Positions 33,023 to 43,993 of a stretch of 64,000 nucleotides of DNA are shown here, piece by piece. The first letter of the stretch is position 1. The number at the start of each line of letters is the position of its first letter. The notes below the pieces were generated by a model. The model was not told where the DNA came from. It did no database searches and saw only the letters and a list, made by a program, of their open reading frames with translations. The position numbers were made by a program, and so were the translations under genes. Origin of the DNA: Haliclystus octoradiatus (lineage: Eukaryota > Cnidaria > Staurozoa > Stauromedusae > Haliclystidae). The DNA lies in contig OU744447.1 of assembly GCA_916610825.1 (NCBI GenBank), positions 37,313,345-37,377,344 of the forward strand, written 5' to 3'.

Positions 33023-36000
33023 CTAATCTCCCTCTAGTAAGCACAATTTTGCTATTGGGCGTAACAAAATTGTCGATCTTGTTTTGACCTTGACAGAGCG
33101 CACACAGCCATCTGGTCCTGGAATTGTTTCAGTAACTCTCCCTAATTGCCAATGATTTCTTGGTGTAGAGTTATCTACAATAAGAACTAAATCGTTCACC
33201 TTCATGTTCTTTGTGAGGGTGTTCCATTTCTGCCTTGTTTGTAGCATTGGCACATACTCCTTGAGCCATCGTCTCCAGAACTGGTCTGCCAAATACTGTC
33301 CTTGCCTCCATCTCCTTCTTCTGTGGTTATCTTCTTCGTTGAATATGCCTGGTGGTAGTGTCGGTCCTTGGAATTGAAGTAGCAAGTGATTTGGTGTTAA
33401 TGGGCTTTCATCTGATGGGTCATCGCTAATTTGTGTAAGTGGTCTACTGTTTAATATCGCCTCTATTTCGACCAAAATCGTAGTTAGGGTTTCATCTCTT
33501 ATTAGTTGGTTTCCGATGATTGCTCTCATACTCCTTCTTATGCTTTTTATCAATCTTTCCCAAACACCGCCCATGTGACTTGCGGTCGGGGGGTTGAAAA
33601 GCCAAGTTGTTTCTTTCTTCATCAAAAACTCCTTAATCTTTCTCTCATCTAGATCCTTCAAACATTGTTTGAGCTCTTTCTCTGCCGACGTGAAATTCGT
33701 ACCATTGTCACTTTTGATGATCTCGGGACTTCCTCTTCTAGCTACAAATCTTCTTAAGGCGTTTATGAATGAGCTGGTATCCAATGAATGAGCGACTTCT
33801 ATGTGGACTGCACGTGTATTGAAGCAAGTGAATAGACAACCGTAGCGTTTGACTGTACTTCTTCCTTGCTTTACTCTGAAGGGACCGAAATAATCTACGC
33901 CAGTAAAGTTGAAGGCTGGCTTAAAGGGCGTCACCCTCGTCTTTGGTAAATTGGCCATGTACTGATGACTTGGCTTCTTTAGTCTTTTCATACAGTTAAC
34001 ACAATTTCTCAGGATTCTCTTAGTTGTAGTTCTTGCACCGACTATCCAAAACTTCAATCTCACTTCAGACAAAACATGGTTGAGCCCAATATGGCCCATC
34101 ATAAGATGGTAGTGCATTATGATCAAGTTTGATACATGATGATCTTTAGGAAGAATTACTGGATGTTTTGCGTCATAACTTATCGGAGCTCCGTCAATTC
34201 TTCCGCCAACTCTTATTATGTCCTTGTCGATGATAGGTGAAAGTTTCACAATTTTACTTTGGATCTGAACCTTTTTCGTTTTCTCTAGATCGGCGAGTTC
34301 CTTTGTAAATGTAGTCCTTTGGGTGTGTTTAACGATGTATTTTTCCGCTAGTTTGATTTCTTTAACTGTGATTGGACTAGTTTGGAACTGTTTCTTGTTC
34401 GTCTTTGTCGCTTTCCATTTTACATATTCTTTAAATCTTATGATCCAGGCTATCCCTACTTTTAGTCTTTCCCACGATGAATATCTTTTAATTAACTTGC
34501 TAATTATATCGTTTTTTGCTTCTTCTTGTGTTTGTACGATTTGGATTGTTCTTACTTCCGAATCAAACCCTGGACATTCTTTAATCGGGTTGTCGGATTT
34601 ATCTTCAATCGGATTTTTAGATTGATTTTCAATCGGATTTTTAGGCCAAGACTCTTCTGACTGCTTCAAGAAGTCAGGTCCTTTGAGCCATCGTGAATCT
34701 TCCAAAAGGGATTTAACTTTGAGACCACGGGAAGCGTCATCCGCTGGATTGCTCTTTGTATCAACATAGTTCCATTGACCCGGGTCGCTAGCCTCTCTTA
34801 TCTCGTTCACTCTGTTAGCCACAAAGATTGAAAATCGCTTTGATTCGTTGGCGATAAATCGCAAAACTGTTGTCGAATCTGTCCAAAAGAAGGTGCTGTC
34901 AATCTTGAGGTCAATCTCTTCTAGGATTGTTTGAGCCATTCTGGTTGCTATTACTGCCGCTTGCAATTCTAGACGTGGAATTGTTTGTTGTTTGATTGGT
35001 GAGAGCCGTGATTTACCCATTACGAACGAGCAATTGATTTCTCCCTTTAAAGAGATACTTCGAAGATAGGCAACGGCACCATAACCATCTTGTGATGCGT
35101 CCGAAAAACAGTGTATCTCCCTTCTTTCTAATTCCTGTTCTGGAATCTTGAGAATGTTTCTCTCAACCTTCAAATTGTTAAGACTTGAAAGTTCTTGCGT
35201 CCATGATTTCCATACTTTCAAATGTTTTTCTTCTATTCTGTCGTCCCACCCAATTTTTTCTCTCCAGAGGTCTTGCAATAGTAGCTTAGCCTTGAATATA
35301 TATGGACATGCAAATCCCAATGGATCGTACACCGAACTGACTGATGACAAAATACCTCTCTTCGTCATGGGTTTGTTAAATTCAAAGGTCTTGAAACCAA
35401 AACAATCATCGTCTGGGTTCCACTGTACCCCAAGGGCGCGGTCGATTGGCAACTTGTCGAGATCTAGGTTAAGTGATGGTTTTGCTCTTTCTGATTGAGA
35501 TACTGTGTTAAGTATCCTTTTGCTGTTACTTGACCATTTTGTCAAATTAAAACCTCCTTTCATTAGTACCTCCTTTAGTTCTCTGATCATTTCGATTGCC
35601 TCTTCTTCGGTATCTGTTGCCTTTAAACAATCATCTACATAGAAATTTCGGTGGATTGCCTGGATAGTGCTTTGTTTGTAGTGATCTTTATTATCATCTG
35701 CAGTCTTTCTCAATGCGAAACTGGCACACGATGGTGAACTGGTTGCCCCGAATATGTGCCTGGTCATCTGGTAGCTTTGGGGTTCTTCATCTAAATTACC
35801 TCCTGGCCACCATAGGAACTGGAGTGAATTACAGTCTTCGGTTGGTACCTTAAGCTGATAGAACATTGTTTGAATATCAGAAGCAAAAACAAATTTTCCT
35901 GTTCTGAATCGAGTCAGTACTCCAATCAAGGAGCTCGTTAGATCAGGCCCCTGTAAAAGGTTGTCATTTAGGGATGTTCCCATAAATCGGGCAGCTGCGT

Positions 36001-38950
36001 CAAACACGATTCTGACCTTTGTTTTATTTGGATTTATTACCGGATGATGTGGGAGATACCACACCCTTTCACTCTTTACGTTTTTTGGTGACTCTCTAGC
36101 GTAACCCTTTATTAGGTAATCGTTTACTATGCTTTTATACTTTTCTAATAAGTCTGTATTGTTTACCAGTCTTCGTTTTAATGATTTAAGTCGTTGTTGT
36201 GCCATAATGGCATTGTTTGGTAATTGTACTTGGGGATCCTTCCACGGGAGTCCAATTTGATAGTGGCCTTCAACTATGATTGCAGACTTTCTCATTGAAT
36301 TAAGTGCCCTATCGTCTTCGATTGAACTAGCAGTCTGATTATGGGTCTTACTTGTCCCATAGCTATCGATGGTCCAAAAGTTTTGTACTTGAGAATCTAG
36401 CTTTTCATCTATGTTTAATTCGTTTTCTTCTGCTATAGTTACGTACAGCGCATTGCAACTACTTTTACTGTTTGCCCTTTGTATGTCTGCCTGTCCCACT
36501 GCCGACCATCCCAGTTGAGTTCGTACGGCCCATGGTTCGTTTATCTTCCCTCGCTTGTGTTCTATTGCTATTAAGGCCTCTGGACAGTTCGTCCCAATTA
36601 TCATAGACACCTTATTAGATTTTATGATAGGGAAGTCTATGCCTTTGAAATGGTCCCATTCCTCTAGTCTTATTCTCTTCAGTTTGTCACATGTTAGGTT
36701 CAAATTATTCATGGAATAAATGGTGTTGATTTCTAGGGTAGGACTGTCATTTCCTAGAGGGGACACCTTCACAGTAGCTTTGTCACATTTGACTTTCTCT
36801 TTCTTGTTTACAGTATTTATTACTAACTGGCTGTCTTTCCCTTTAATATCTAATTCTTTGAGGACATTTTCTTCTACAAGCGTGATATTGGACCCAGTGT
36901 CTAGTAAAGCATTTATAGTTATTATTTTCGAGTTCCCGTATAGTTTAATTGGAACTATTTGTAGTAAAGTTGTACATTCGGGCTTTCTTATATTGTTAAC
37001 AATGGTGTTAGAGTTGACATTCTGCGTCTCTATTTCAGTTTCGGTCACAGTCACTTCTGCAGTGGACTGTCTGTCAGGTCTGTGCATAATTGTAAGATGC
37101 CTTCTGCCGCAGTTCTCTTTACCGCAGGTCTTGTCTGTTCTGCATTTTGCGGCAAAGTGGTTTCCCTTCAAACATTTGAAACATAGACCGTTATCTCTGG
37201 CAATTTTCACCTTTTCGTCGTAGTTTTTTGATTTGAATAGATTACACGTGTAGACTGGATGATTTTCTTCGCAACATGGGCATTTATCATTCCAACCTCT
37301 ATTTTGGGTTGCAAACGTGGTAGTTATTGCTTTTGGCGTTTTATTTTGTCTGCTAAAGTCGTTTCCTTTTGATTTTGTTTCCTTCAGTAACATAGATCCA
37401 AAGACAGGGTCTGTTGCAGCATCTAACTCCTGCTCGAGGTATGTGATCAGGTCATCTATTGTTGGTTCATCCTTCATTCTCAATTTTACGGCTATTCCTG
37501 CCCATTTTCGCGCAACAAATTTGGGTCCTTTTTCGACAATTTTAGCTAAATTCTCTTCATCCAGTTTATGGAGATAGTTCATAGCAGCTAATGTTTCCCT
37601 AGCTGTTCTTACTTTATCTACGTATTCTTCGAAACCTTGAGCGTCATTAGGTTTCACTTGCACGGATTCTGTTAGTGATTTTATTGCTGCTTTAACGACA
37701 GATACAGGTTTGCCATACCTTTTTCGCAATAAAGTCAACGCTTTATCTAATTTCCCTTCGCCTGTAATTTCTAGAACTTGTACGGCGGATCTTGCTGGCC
37801 CCGTCAGAAATTGTAATAGGCGAGACATTTTTTGTGTCTCGTTTAAGGGTCGCATCATTACTAACTCATTGAAACGAGTTATGAATCTAGGGTATTCTTC
37901 TGAGCTACCAGAAAATTTTGGAATTTCTAAATTTGGTAGCTCATTAGCCATACTCAGACGTTGGACTGCTATTAATGCTTCGTGTATAGCGTTTGTTTGT
38001 AATGATTGATTAGTGACCGGCTGTGTGTTCTCTGTCATGCCTTCACTTACAATTGCCTTATTGTTATTACTTTTAGATATAACTGTTTTGTCCTGAACTT
38101 TATTAGTTAAAGATTCCTTATTACTTTTATTACTATTGTGCGTAATATTTTCTATTATAGGTAATCTATTCGTATTAGTTATTTCTATCGGTCTTTCTAT
38201 TTTCTTAATCTTAATTGACGTACGCGATTTCGTTGTTTTCCTTGAAACAATAGAGCTCTCGTCATCCGTGTCGCTGAGTTCATCTAACTCCGCATTTGCT
38301 TCGTTTATCCGCTCTTCCGCAATGTCTATGGCTAAGGCAGTTTTCATTTTGGCTTTCAAAATATTTAATTCAGCTTCCCTTTCAATAACTTGAAGCTCGA
38401 ATTTAGCCCTTTCAATATCTCTTTGGGCTTGTTTAGTTTTCGATTTAATGCTTGCCCGACTAGCCTTAGACGATGCGGAAGCGGAACTACGCTTAGACTT
38501 GCGGGACTTCTGCGAGACAGTACTGGCTGACTCACCAATGTTGGTTTCGTCATCACTATGGTCACCAGTCACGGATGGCGCTGACGTAATATTTTTAATA
38601 TAATTTCTAATAATTATGCTATAGCGAGACATCCGTTCTGTCTCTGATTTAAATAATCCTTGAATGTATGCTACCGACGTTGACGTAAGGTCGGTTCTCG
38701 AATGTTCTATTCTATATTGTGACTCATACCACTCCCATCGTTCTTTTAGCTCCGCTTCCATTCTTTTTATCATCTCCAATGGTTTTACATCTGTGATCGA
38801 TTGTTCTATTTCATCGTATAGCTTTATCAAATCACTTTCTGCCTTTTCCAATGGCGTAGGTAAAGCGGTTTCCGCATCAGTTGTATTCTCATCGGTGTCA
38901 TCTTCGTCCGTGGCACTTCTGAGCTTCATCATTCTCTTTGGTTCTGACAT
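33023..38950 (-). CDS. BEL/Pao Gag-Pol polyprotein, 1975 aa, intact
   Basis: Encodes the whole replication machinery in one frame. Approximate order: acidic and coiled N-terminus 1-230; DUF1759-like Gag from 335 (LEIPKFSGSSEEYPRF); Cys/His zinc knuckles 557-622; aspartic protease DTGSN at 684; reverse transcriptase 960-1150 with YVDD at 1104-1107; Pao-specific connection; RNase H with FSDAS at 1282 and downstream acidic residues; integrase zinc-binding HHCC 1613-1653; integrase core with D in GVDYFGP (1686), D in SDNGTNF (1748) and E in GVWERL (1798); and a C-terminal domain (DUF5641-like). The length is typical for Pao-type elements. No envelope-like frame is present. ATG at 38950 is 36 bp inside the 5' LTR. 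Confidence 0.95.
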   Translation of the reverse strand: MSEPKRMMKLRSATDEDDTDENTTDAETALPTPLEKAESDLIKLYDEIEQSITDVKPLEMIKRMEAELKERWEWYESQYRIEHSRTDLTSTSVAYIQGLFKSETERMSRYSIIIRNYIKNITSAPSVTGDHSDDETNIGESASTVSQKSRKSKRSSASASSKASRASIKSKTKQAQRDIERAKFELQVIEREAELNILKAKMKTALAIDIAEERINEANAELDELSDTDDESSIVSRKTTKSRTSIKIKKIERPIEITNTNRLPIIENITHNSNKSNKESLTNKVQDKTVISKSNNNKAIVSEGMTENTQPVTNQSLQTNAIHEALIAVQRLSMANELPNLEIPKFSGSSEEYPRFITRFNELVMMRPLNETQKMSRLLQFLTGPARSAVQVLEITGEGKLDKALTLLRKRYGKPVSVVKAAIKSLTESVQVKPNDAQGFEEYVDKVRTARETLAAMNYLHKLDEENLAKIVEKGPKFVARKWAGIAVKLRMKDEPTIDDLITYLEQELDAATDPVFGSMLLKETKSKGNDFSRQNKTPKAITTTFATQNRGWNDKCPCCEENHPVYTCNLFKSKNYDEKVKIARDNGLCFKCLKGNHFAAKCRTDKTCGKENCGRRHLTIMHRPDRQSTAEVTVTETEIETQNVNSNTIVNNIRKPECTTLLQIVPIKLYGNSKIITINALLDTGSNITLVEENVLKELDIKGKDSQLVINTVNKKEKVKCDKATVKVSPLGNDSPTLEINTIYSMNNLNLTCDKLKRIRLEEWDHFKGIDFPIIKSNKVSMIIGTNCPEALIAIEHKRGKINEPWAVRTQLGWSAVGQADIQRANSKSSCNALYVTIAEENELNIDEKLDSQVQNFWTIDSYGTSKTHNQTASSIEDDRALNSMRKSAIIVEGHYQIGLPWKDPQVQLPNNAIMAQQRLKSLKRRLVNNTDLLEKYKSIVNDYLIKGYARESPKNVKSERVWYLPHHPVINPNKTKVRIVFDAAARFMGTSLNDNLLQGPDLTSSLIGVLTRFRTGKFVFASDIQTMFYQLKVPTEDCNSLQFLWWPGGNLDEEPQSYQMTRHIFGATSSPSCASFALRKTADDNKDHYKQSTIQAIHRNFYVDDCLKATDTEEEAIEMIRELKEVLMKGGFNLTKWSSNSKRILNTVSQSERAKPSLNLDLDKLPIDRALGVQWNPDDDCFGFKTFEFNKPMTKRGILSSVSSVYDPLGFACPYIFKAKLLLQDLWREKIGWDDRIEEKHLKVWKSWTQELSSLNNLKVERNILKIPEQELERREIHCFSDASQDGYGAVAYLRSISLKGEINCSFVMGKSRLSPIKQQTIPRLELQAAVIATRMAQTILEEIDLKIDSTFFWTDSTTVLRFIANESKRFSIFVANRVNEIREASDPGQWNYVDTKSNPADDASRGLKVKSLLEDSRWLKGPDFLKQSEESWPKNPIENQSKNPIEDKSDNPIKECPGFDSEVRTIQIVQTQEEAKNDIISKLIKRYSSWERLKVGIAWIIRFKEYVKWKATKTNKKQFQTSPITVKEIKLAEKYIVKHTQRTTFTKELADLEKTKKVQIQSKIVKLSPIIDKDIIRVGGRIDGAPISYDAKHPVILPKDHHVSNLIIMHYHLMMGHIGLNHVLSEVRLKFWIVGARTTTKRILRNCVNCMKRLKKPSHQYMANLPKTRVTPFKPAFNFTGVDYFGPFRVKQGRSTVKRYGCLFTCFNTRAVHIEVAHSLDTSSFINALRRFVARRGSPEIIKSDNGTNFTSAEKELKQCLKDLDERKIKEFLMKKETTWLFNPPTASHMGGVWERLIKSIRRSMRAIIGNQLIRDETLTTILVEIEAILNSRPLTQISDDPSDESPLTPNHLLLQFQGPTLPPGIFNEEDNHRRRRWRQGQYLADQFWRRWLKEYVPMLQTRQKWNTLTKNMKVNDLVLIVDNSTPRNHWQLGRVTETIPGPDGCVRSVKVKTRSTILLRPIAKLCLLEGD

Positions 38951-38986
38951 ATTACCAACAGCAATGGATGATCAAAGAAAAACTCA

Positions 38987-40276
<1,290 letters not shown>

Positions 40277-40429
40277 GCATTCAACATTATTAAAACAGCA
40301 AAGACTACATAAGTACTTTAACATAGCTGTTTATTATGAATATATACAATCTTTGATTCCTTACATTATTTTTAGATTTGTCAGAAACTAACATAGAGAT
40401 CTAATGTAAGATCATGTAGGACAAAAATA

Positions 40430-41040
40430 ATAAGATCAATTTGATTGGTTTAGAGTTTGACGCCAAATCACCATAGCAAAACTTGGTTCTAAAACAAATT
40501 CGATCTTATAATTCGAACTTGACATCACGAATGAGATTTTCTGATGTGATCATGAGTTTTTTTGAGCATAAAAGTCATGTAGATGCTTGTAAAAATTGTG
40601 TTAGTAATAATACAAAGCAATTGGCGCACAGTTTTCTATGAGCCATTAAGCATTTGGCGCACATTTTCCTATCGCTATTGATATTTGGCGTACGATAGGC
40701 ACGTGGACAAAACGAGAAGGCATCATAAAATTACGAGCCACCTCGGTGAATAATTTTCGCCTTCGAGTTTTCTCCTGAAGTGACTCAAGTGCGTCAAATA
40801 TCAATAGCTCATAGGATAATTTGCACCAACTGCTTTGTATTATAACTTGCTTTAATTTTATAAACATTTACCTGACATTCTTGCTCATGGAGAGATTTTC
40901 AAAACTCCTGATCAAACTGGTAATTCTCACTGGTGATGTTAAGTTCGAATTTTAAGATCGATTGCTTTTTCGGATTTTGCTCAAGTTTTGCTATGGTGAT
41001 TTGGCGTAAAACTTTAAACCAATCAGATTGATCGAATCCT
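40430..41040. mobile_element. Fold-back element with arms of about 150 bp
   Basis: The left arm (GATCAATTTGATTGGTTTAG, then GACGCCAAATCACCATAGCA) and right arm (TGCTATGGTGATTTGGCGTA, then ACCAATCAGATTGATC) are inverted and imperfect, extending inward to TTCGAACTTGACATCA/TGATGTTAAGTTCGAA and TTTTTTTGAGCAT/TGCTCATG. A MITE-A copy occupies the centre. A related terminal sequence sits beside the 34-codon ORF at 10.25-10.45 kb. Confidence 0.7.
40612..40840. mobile_element. MITE family A copy nested in the fold-back element
   Basis: The ends TACAAAGCAATTGGCGCACA and GCACCAACTGCTTTGTA are inverted repeats. The left side has an extra partial repeat of the TIR motif (ATTTGGCGCACATTTTCCTA). Interior GGCATCATAAAATTACGAGC matches the 5.2-kb copy. 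Confidence 0.7.
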
Positions 41041-41051
41041 TATCATTATAA

Positions 41052-41217
41052 TACAATGATATTTGGTGCATTTGAGTCATTTCAGGAGAATACTCGAAGG
41101 CGAAAATTACACGCTGGGGTGGTTGGTAATTCTCTGATGCCTTCACGTTTTCTCCTTACGTGCCTCTCATGTGCCAAATATCAGTAGCTCAATCAAAAAT
41201 GTACTTCAATTGCTTGA
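41052..41217. mobile_element. MITE family A, partial copy
   Basis: TGATATTTGGTGCATTTGAG starts the left side, and GTGCCAAATATCAGTAGCTCA followed by CAATTGCTTGATA ends the right. The interior matches GAAGGCGAAAATTACACGC and the TCTGATGCCTTCACGTTTTC block. The left TIR is truncated. Confidence 0.6.
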
Positions 41218-41929
41218 TATCTAATTTTAAAATCAAGATTATCTGCAATTCGATGAGGATTTTTATCTTTGCAATGATGAGGCTGAATTTTAATTAACCT
41301 TAACATCTTCTTGCTCATCATGAAAGATTCTCAATTCTATAATTAAAATACGCATGAGTATAATATACTGACAATACTGTTGATGACTTCTGAACTCTCT
41401 ATTCGAACTCTGTACTTTAGGACATTGCTAATGAGAATGAAAATTACTGGAGCGAAGTATATACACAGGAAAATCCATTTGCTAGGGTAGGCTTTTATTC
41501 TTGTTTTAAGCAACACATTTTCTTAAAACAAGAAAATAAGTGGTGTGAATATTTCATAAAGAATATATTTTCTTGAATCAAGAAAATTTTTCTACGCTAG
41601 ACTAAAATTGCTTGAATTATTGAAATTTGCTAGCCTAGTTTAAATTTGCTTGTTGTCATGTATTTGATTTGTAAAAATATAGAGTATCAATTCTGTTAAA
41701 ATTAGCCCTATAAATTCATACTGTTTTGTGCTCTTGGCTCATAAATTCAATATTATACACTGTTTAACAGTTAGATAATGGATCTTGAAGTAGAAATTAT
41801 AATATACAGCAAACTTTTATAACTGATTGAAATTTCTATTATCTTACGTCACGTCTTAGATAACAGATTTAGCCCAAATTAATCTAGCAATCCAGAATAG
41901 TTCACAAAATATCATCACGAAAATTCACA
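41218..41929. other. No gene recognised
   Basis: AT-rich sequence between the MITE cluster and the satellite. A local inverted pair (ACAAGAAAATAA / TTATTTTCTTG-like) near 41515-41590 is the only structure noticed. Confidence 0.35.
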
Positions 41930-42679
41930 ATGCTTTTTGCTCATCAAATCAAAACTTTTAAAAATTATTTAACAAAACTACTCATTGTAGTTAGCATATG
42001 TGAAATAGATAATATAACTTATGTTAAAAAATTTAATGATCAGCTGAAGTTCTAATTATGCTGAGGGTAGGCTACTGATTTTGTTAATATCAACACAATA
42101 ATTCATAATGTTATTTGCTAATAAATTCAAAAATTCTCAATATTGTTTGACAAAATTACAAAATATAATTTATTTTGAAAAAATTCAATAATTAGGTGAA
42201 ATTCCAATTATGCTAAGGGTACTGATTTTGTTAATATCAACACGATAATTCACAATGTTATTTGCTAATAAATTCAAAGCTTCTCAATATTGTTTGACAA
42301 AATTACAAAATATAATTTATTTTGAAAAAATTCAATAATTAGGTGAAATTCCAATTATGCTAAGGGTACTGATTTTGTTAATATCAACACGATAATTCAC
42401 AATGTTATTTGCTAATAAATTCAAAGCTTCTCAAGATTGTTTGACAAAATTACTCATGGTAGTTAGTTTGGCTTAAGTGAAATAGAAAATATGATTTATT
42501 TTGAAAAAATTCAATAATTAGCTGAAATTCCAATTATGCTAATGGCACTGATTTTGTTAATATCTACACGATAATTCACAATGTTATTTGCTAATAAATT
42601 CAAAAATTCTCAATATTGTTTGACAAAATTACTCATGGTAGTTAGTTTAGCTTAAGTGAAATAGAAAATATGATTTATT
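41930..42679. repeat. Satellite of about 145-180-bp units
   Basis: Four or more tandem units contain GAAATTCCAATTATGCTAAG, ACTGATTTTGTTAATATCAA and ATTCACAATGTTATTTGCTA. Two central units are spaced about 145 bp; longer units carry an extra roughly 34-bp GGTAGTTAGTTTGGCTTAAG segment. The array stops precisely at the 3' end of PLE copy A. Confidence 0.85.
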
Positions 42680-43993
42680 TGTTTGTTTCCTAAATAGTAA
42701 CTATCAATGGAATGTTCGTTCCATTGACATTACTACAGTTTTAACCTTCAACGTCCCTCATGGGAAAGGGTACTAACCCTTGATTCTTTATGGGTGTGTG
42801 ATGGTTGGGAGGGAGGCTGCATGTCTCGAATAGTGTTACTGTCCTAGTAATTATAACGGACTGTTTCTCTATCTGATTGTTGTATATCACTGATTGTACA
42901 AAATTAATGTTATATAGCTACAGTGAAACTATTATATAAGACACTATTCTTTGGCATTGGATTAGTGGTCATTAAGAGAGGTGATCACTATATTGAGGTG
43001 ATCATTATATCATGTTTGATTCTATCCAGTAATTGTTATCATTCAGGATTATACCTTCATGTCATTAGGGGTATTGGATATCACTGCTCCATTGATCCTG
43101 TCTCGTTTTTATGTTAGTATTTTTGTTTGCCTACTGATTTTCCTGTTAAATTTTTAGTATTATTTTTCCGATTTATTAATTCTAATTTATGTTTTAGGGT
43201 CTTTACTTGGTTTTAGAGAAGTCAGTTGATGTTCTCAATTTGTCTGGATCCAGATACGGCCTTTGGTGTAGATTTTATTGGTTGGGTTATGCTGATCCGC
43301 TGCTGTTCTGTGTGCTGTTACATATTTATATTGTTAATACATCCTGTGTATATTTATTTTAATTATTAATTATTACTATTATTACCTTGGTATGATGTCT
43401 GTTGTGATCCTCTGGGAGTTAGCTTCATTTGCCTTTTACTGTCCTGAACGTTAATATTCTGTTCGTGATTTTGTAATGATGTGTTAATTTATTATATCTT
43501 GCCTTTGGAGAACCATATTAGTCGTTGTAGACAGGTGGTCTCTGTTTTAGGTGTTCATATCTCGTTATCAGGTTCCCATTGAGTCAATGGACGATTTAAT
43601 TGTTTTACATTTGTTATGTCTGATTTAGAGTGATGTGAGATAGGACCAGTTGGTTAGAAGTGATATCCGCCCATCCCATGACATGACTGGGGCTATAGGA
43701 GTTGTTTTGGTGTTTCTTGTATAGTTCATAGTTTTAGGGTGGACACCATCTTGTGTGTCCCCCACTGATTCTACATTTTCGCGCTTGATACTGAGCAAGG
43801 CAGTTTGGAGTTCGGCGCGCATAAAATCAGGCTGACGCGTTTCGTTTGTCGAGAGCCCAGGTTAAAACCCGTTGGCTAAAGCAAACTCATCAGAGCGACG
43901 CACCGAGAGGGTATGTCCGGAGACACGGGGATCCGAGTCAGTATCGAAAAAGCAAGCCTTGATTGGAAAAGGAATGGTATTTCCTCTTCAATT
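42680..43993 (-). repeat. PLE copy A 3' pseudo-LTR
   Basis: 1.31 kb, repeated at 51070-52383 and 52384-53696 (offsets 8390 and 9703) with only a few differences. It contains a hammerhead ribozyme near its element-5' side. The small frames inside (for example 42923-43117) recur in all copies and are not supported as genes. Confidence 0.9.
43814..43904 (-). ncRNA. Type I hammerhead ribozyme, pLTR copy 1
   Basis: Minus strand: core CUGAUGA (43893-43887), stem II GUUUG/CAAAC (43886-43882 with 43848-43844), core GAAA (43843-43840), then ACGCGUC with predicted cleavage after C at 43834. Stem I is GCU/AGC next to the core plus GGUGCGU/GCGCGCC outside an internal loop. All invariant core bases are present. 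Stem III consists only of the palindrome ACGCGU, too short for a stable hairpin, suggesting a dimeric fold. Hammerheads are known from PLE pLTRs. Confidence 0.88.

Noticed and set aside
33594-38565. Plus-strand and shifted open frames inside the BEL ORF
   Set aside because: They are shadows of the 1975-codon minus-strand polyprotein and show no domain.
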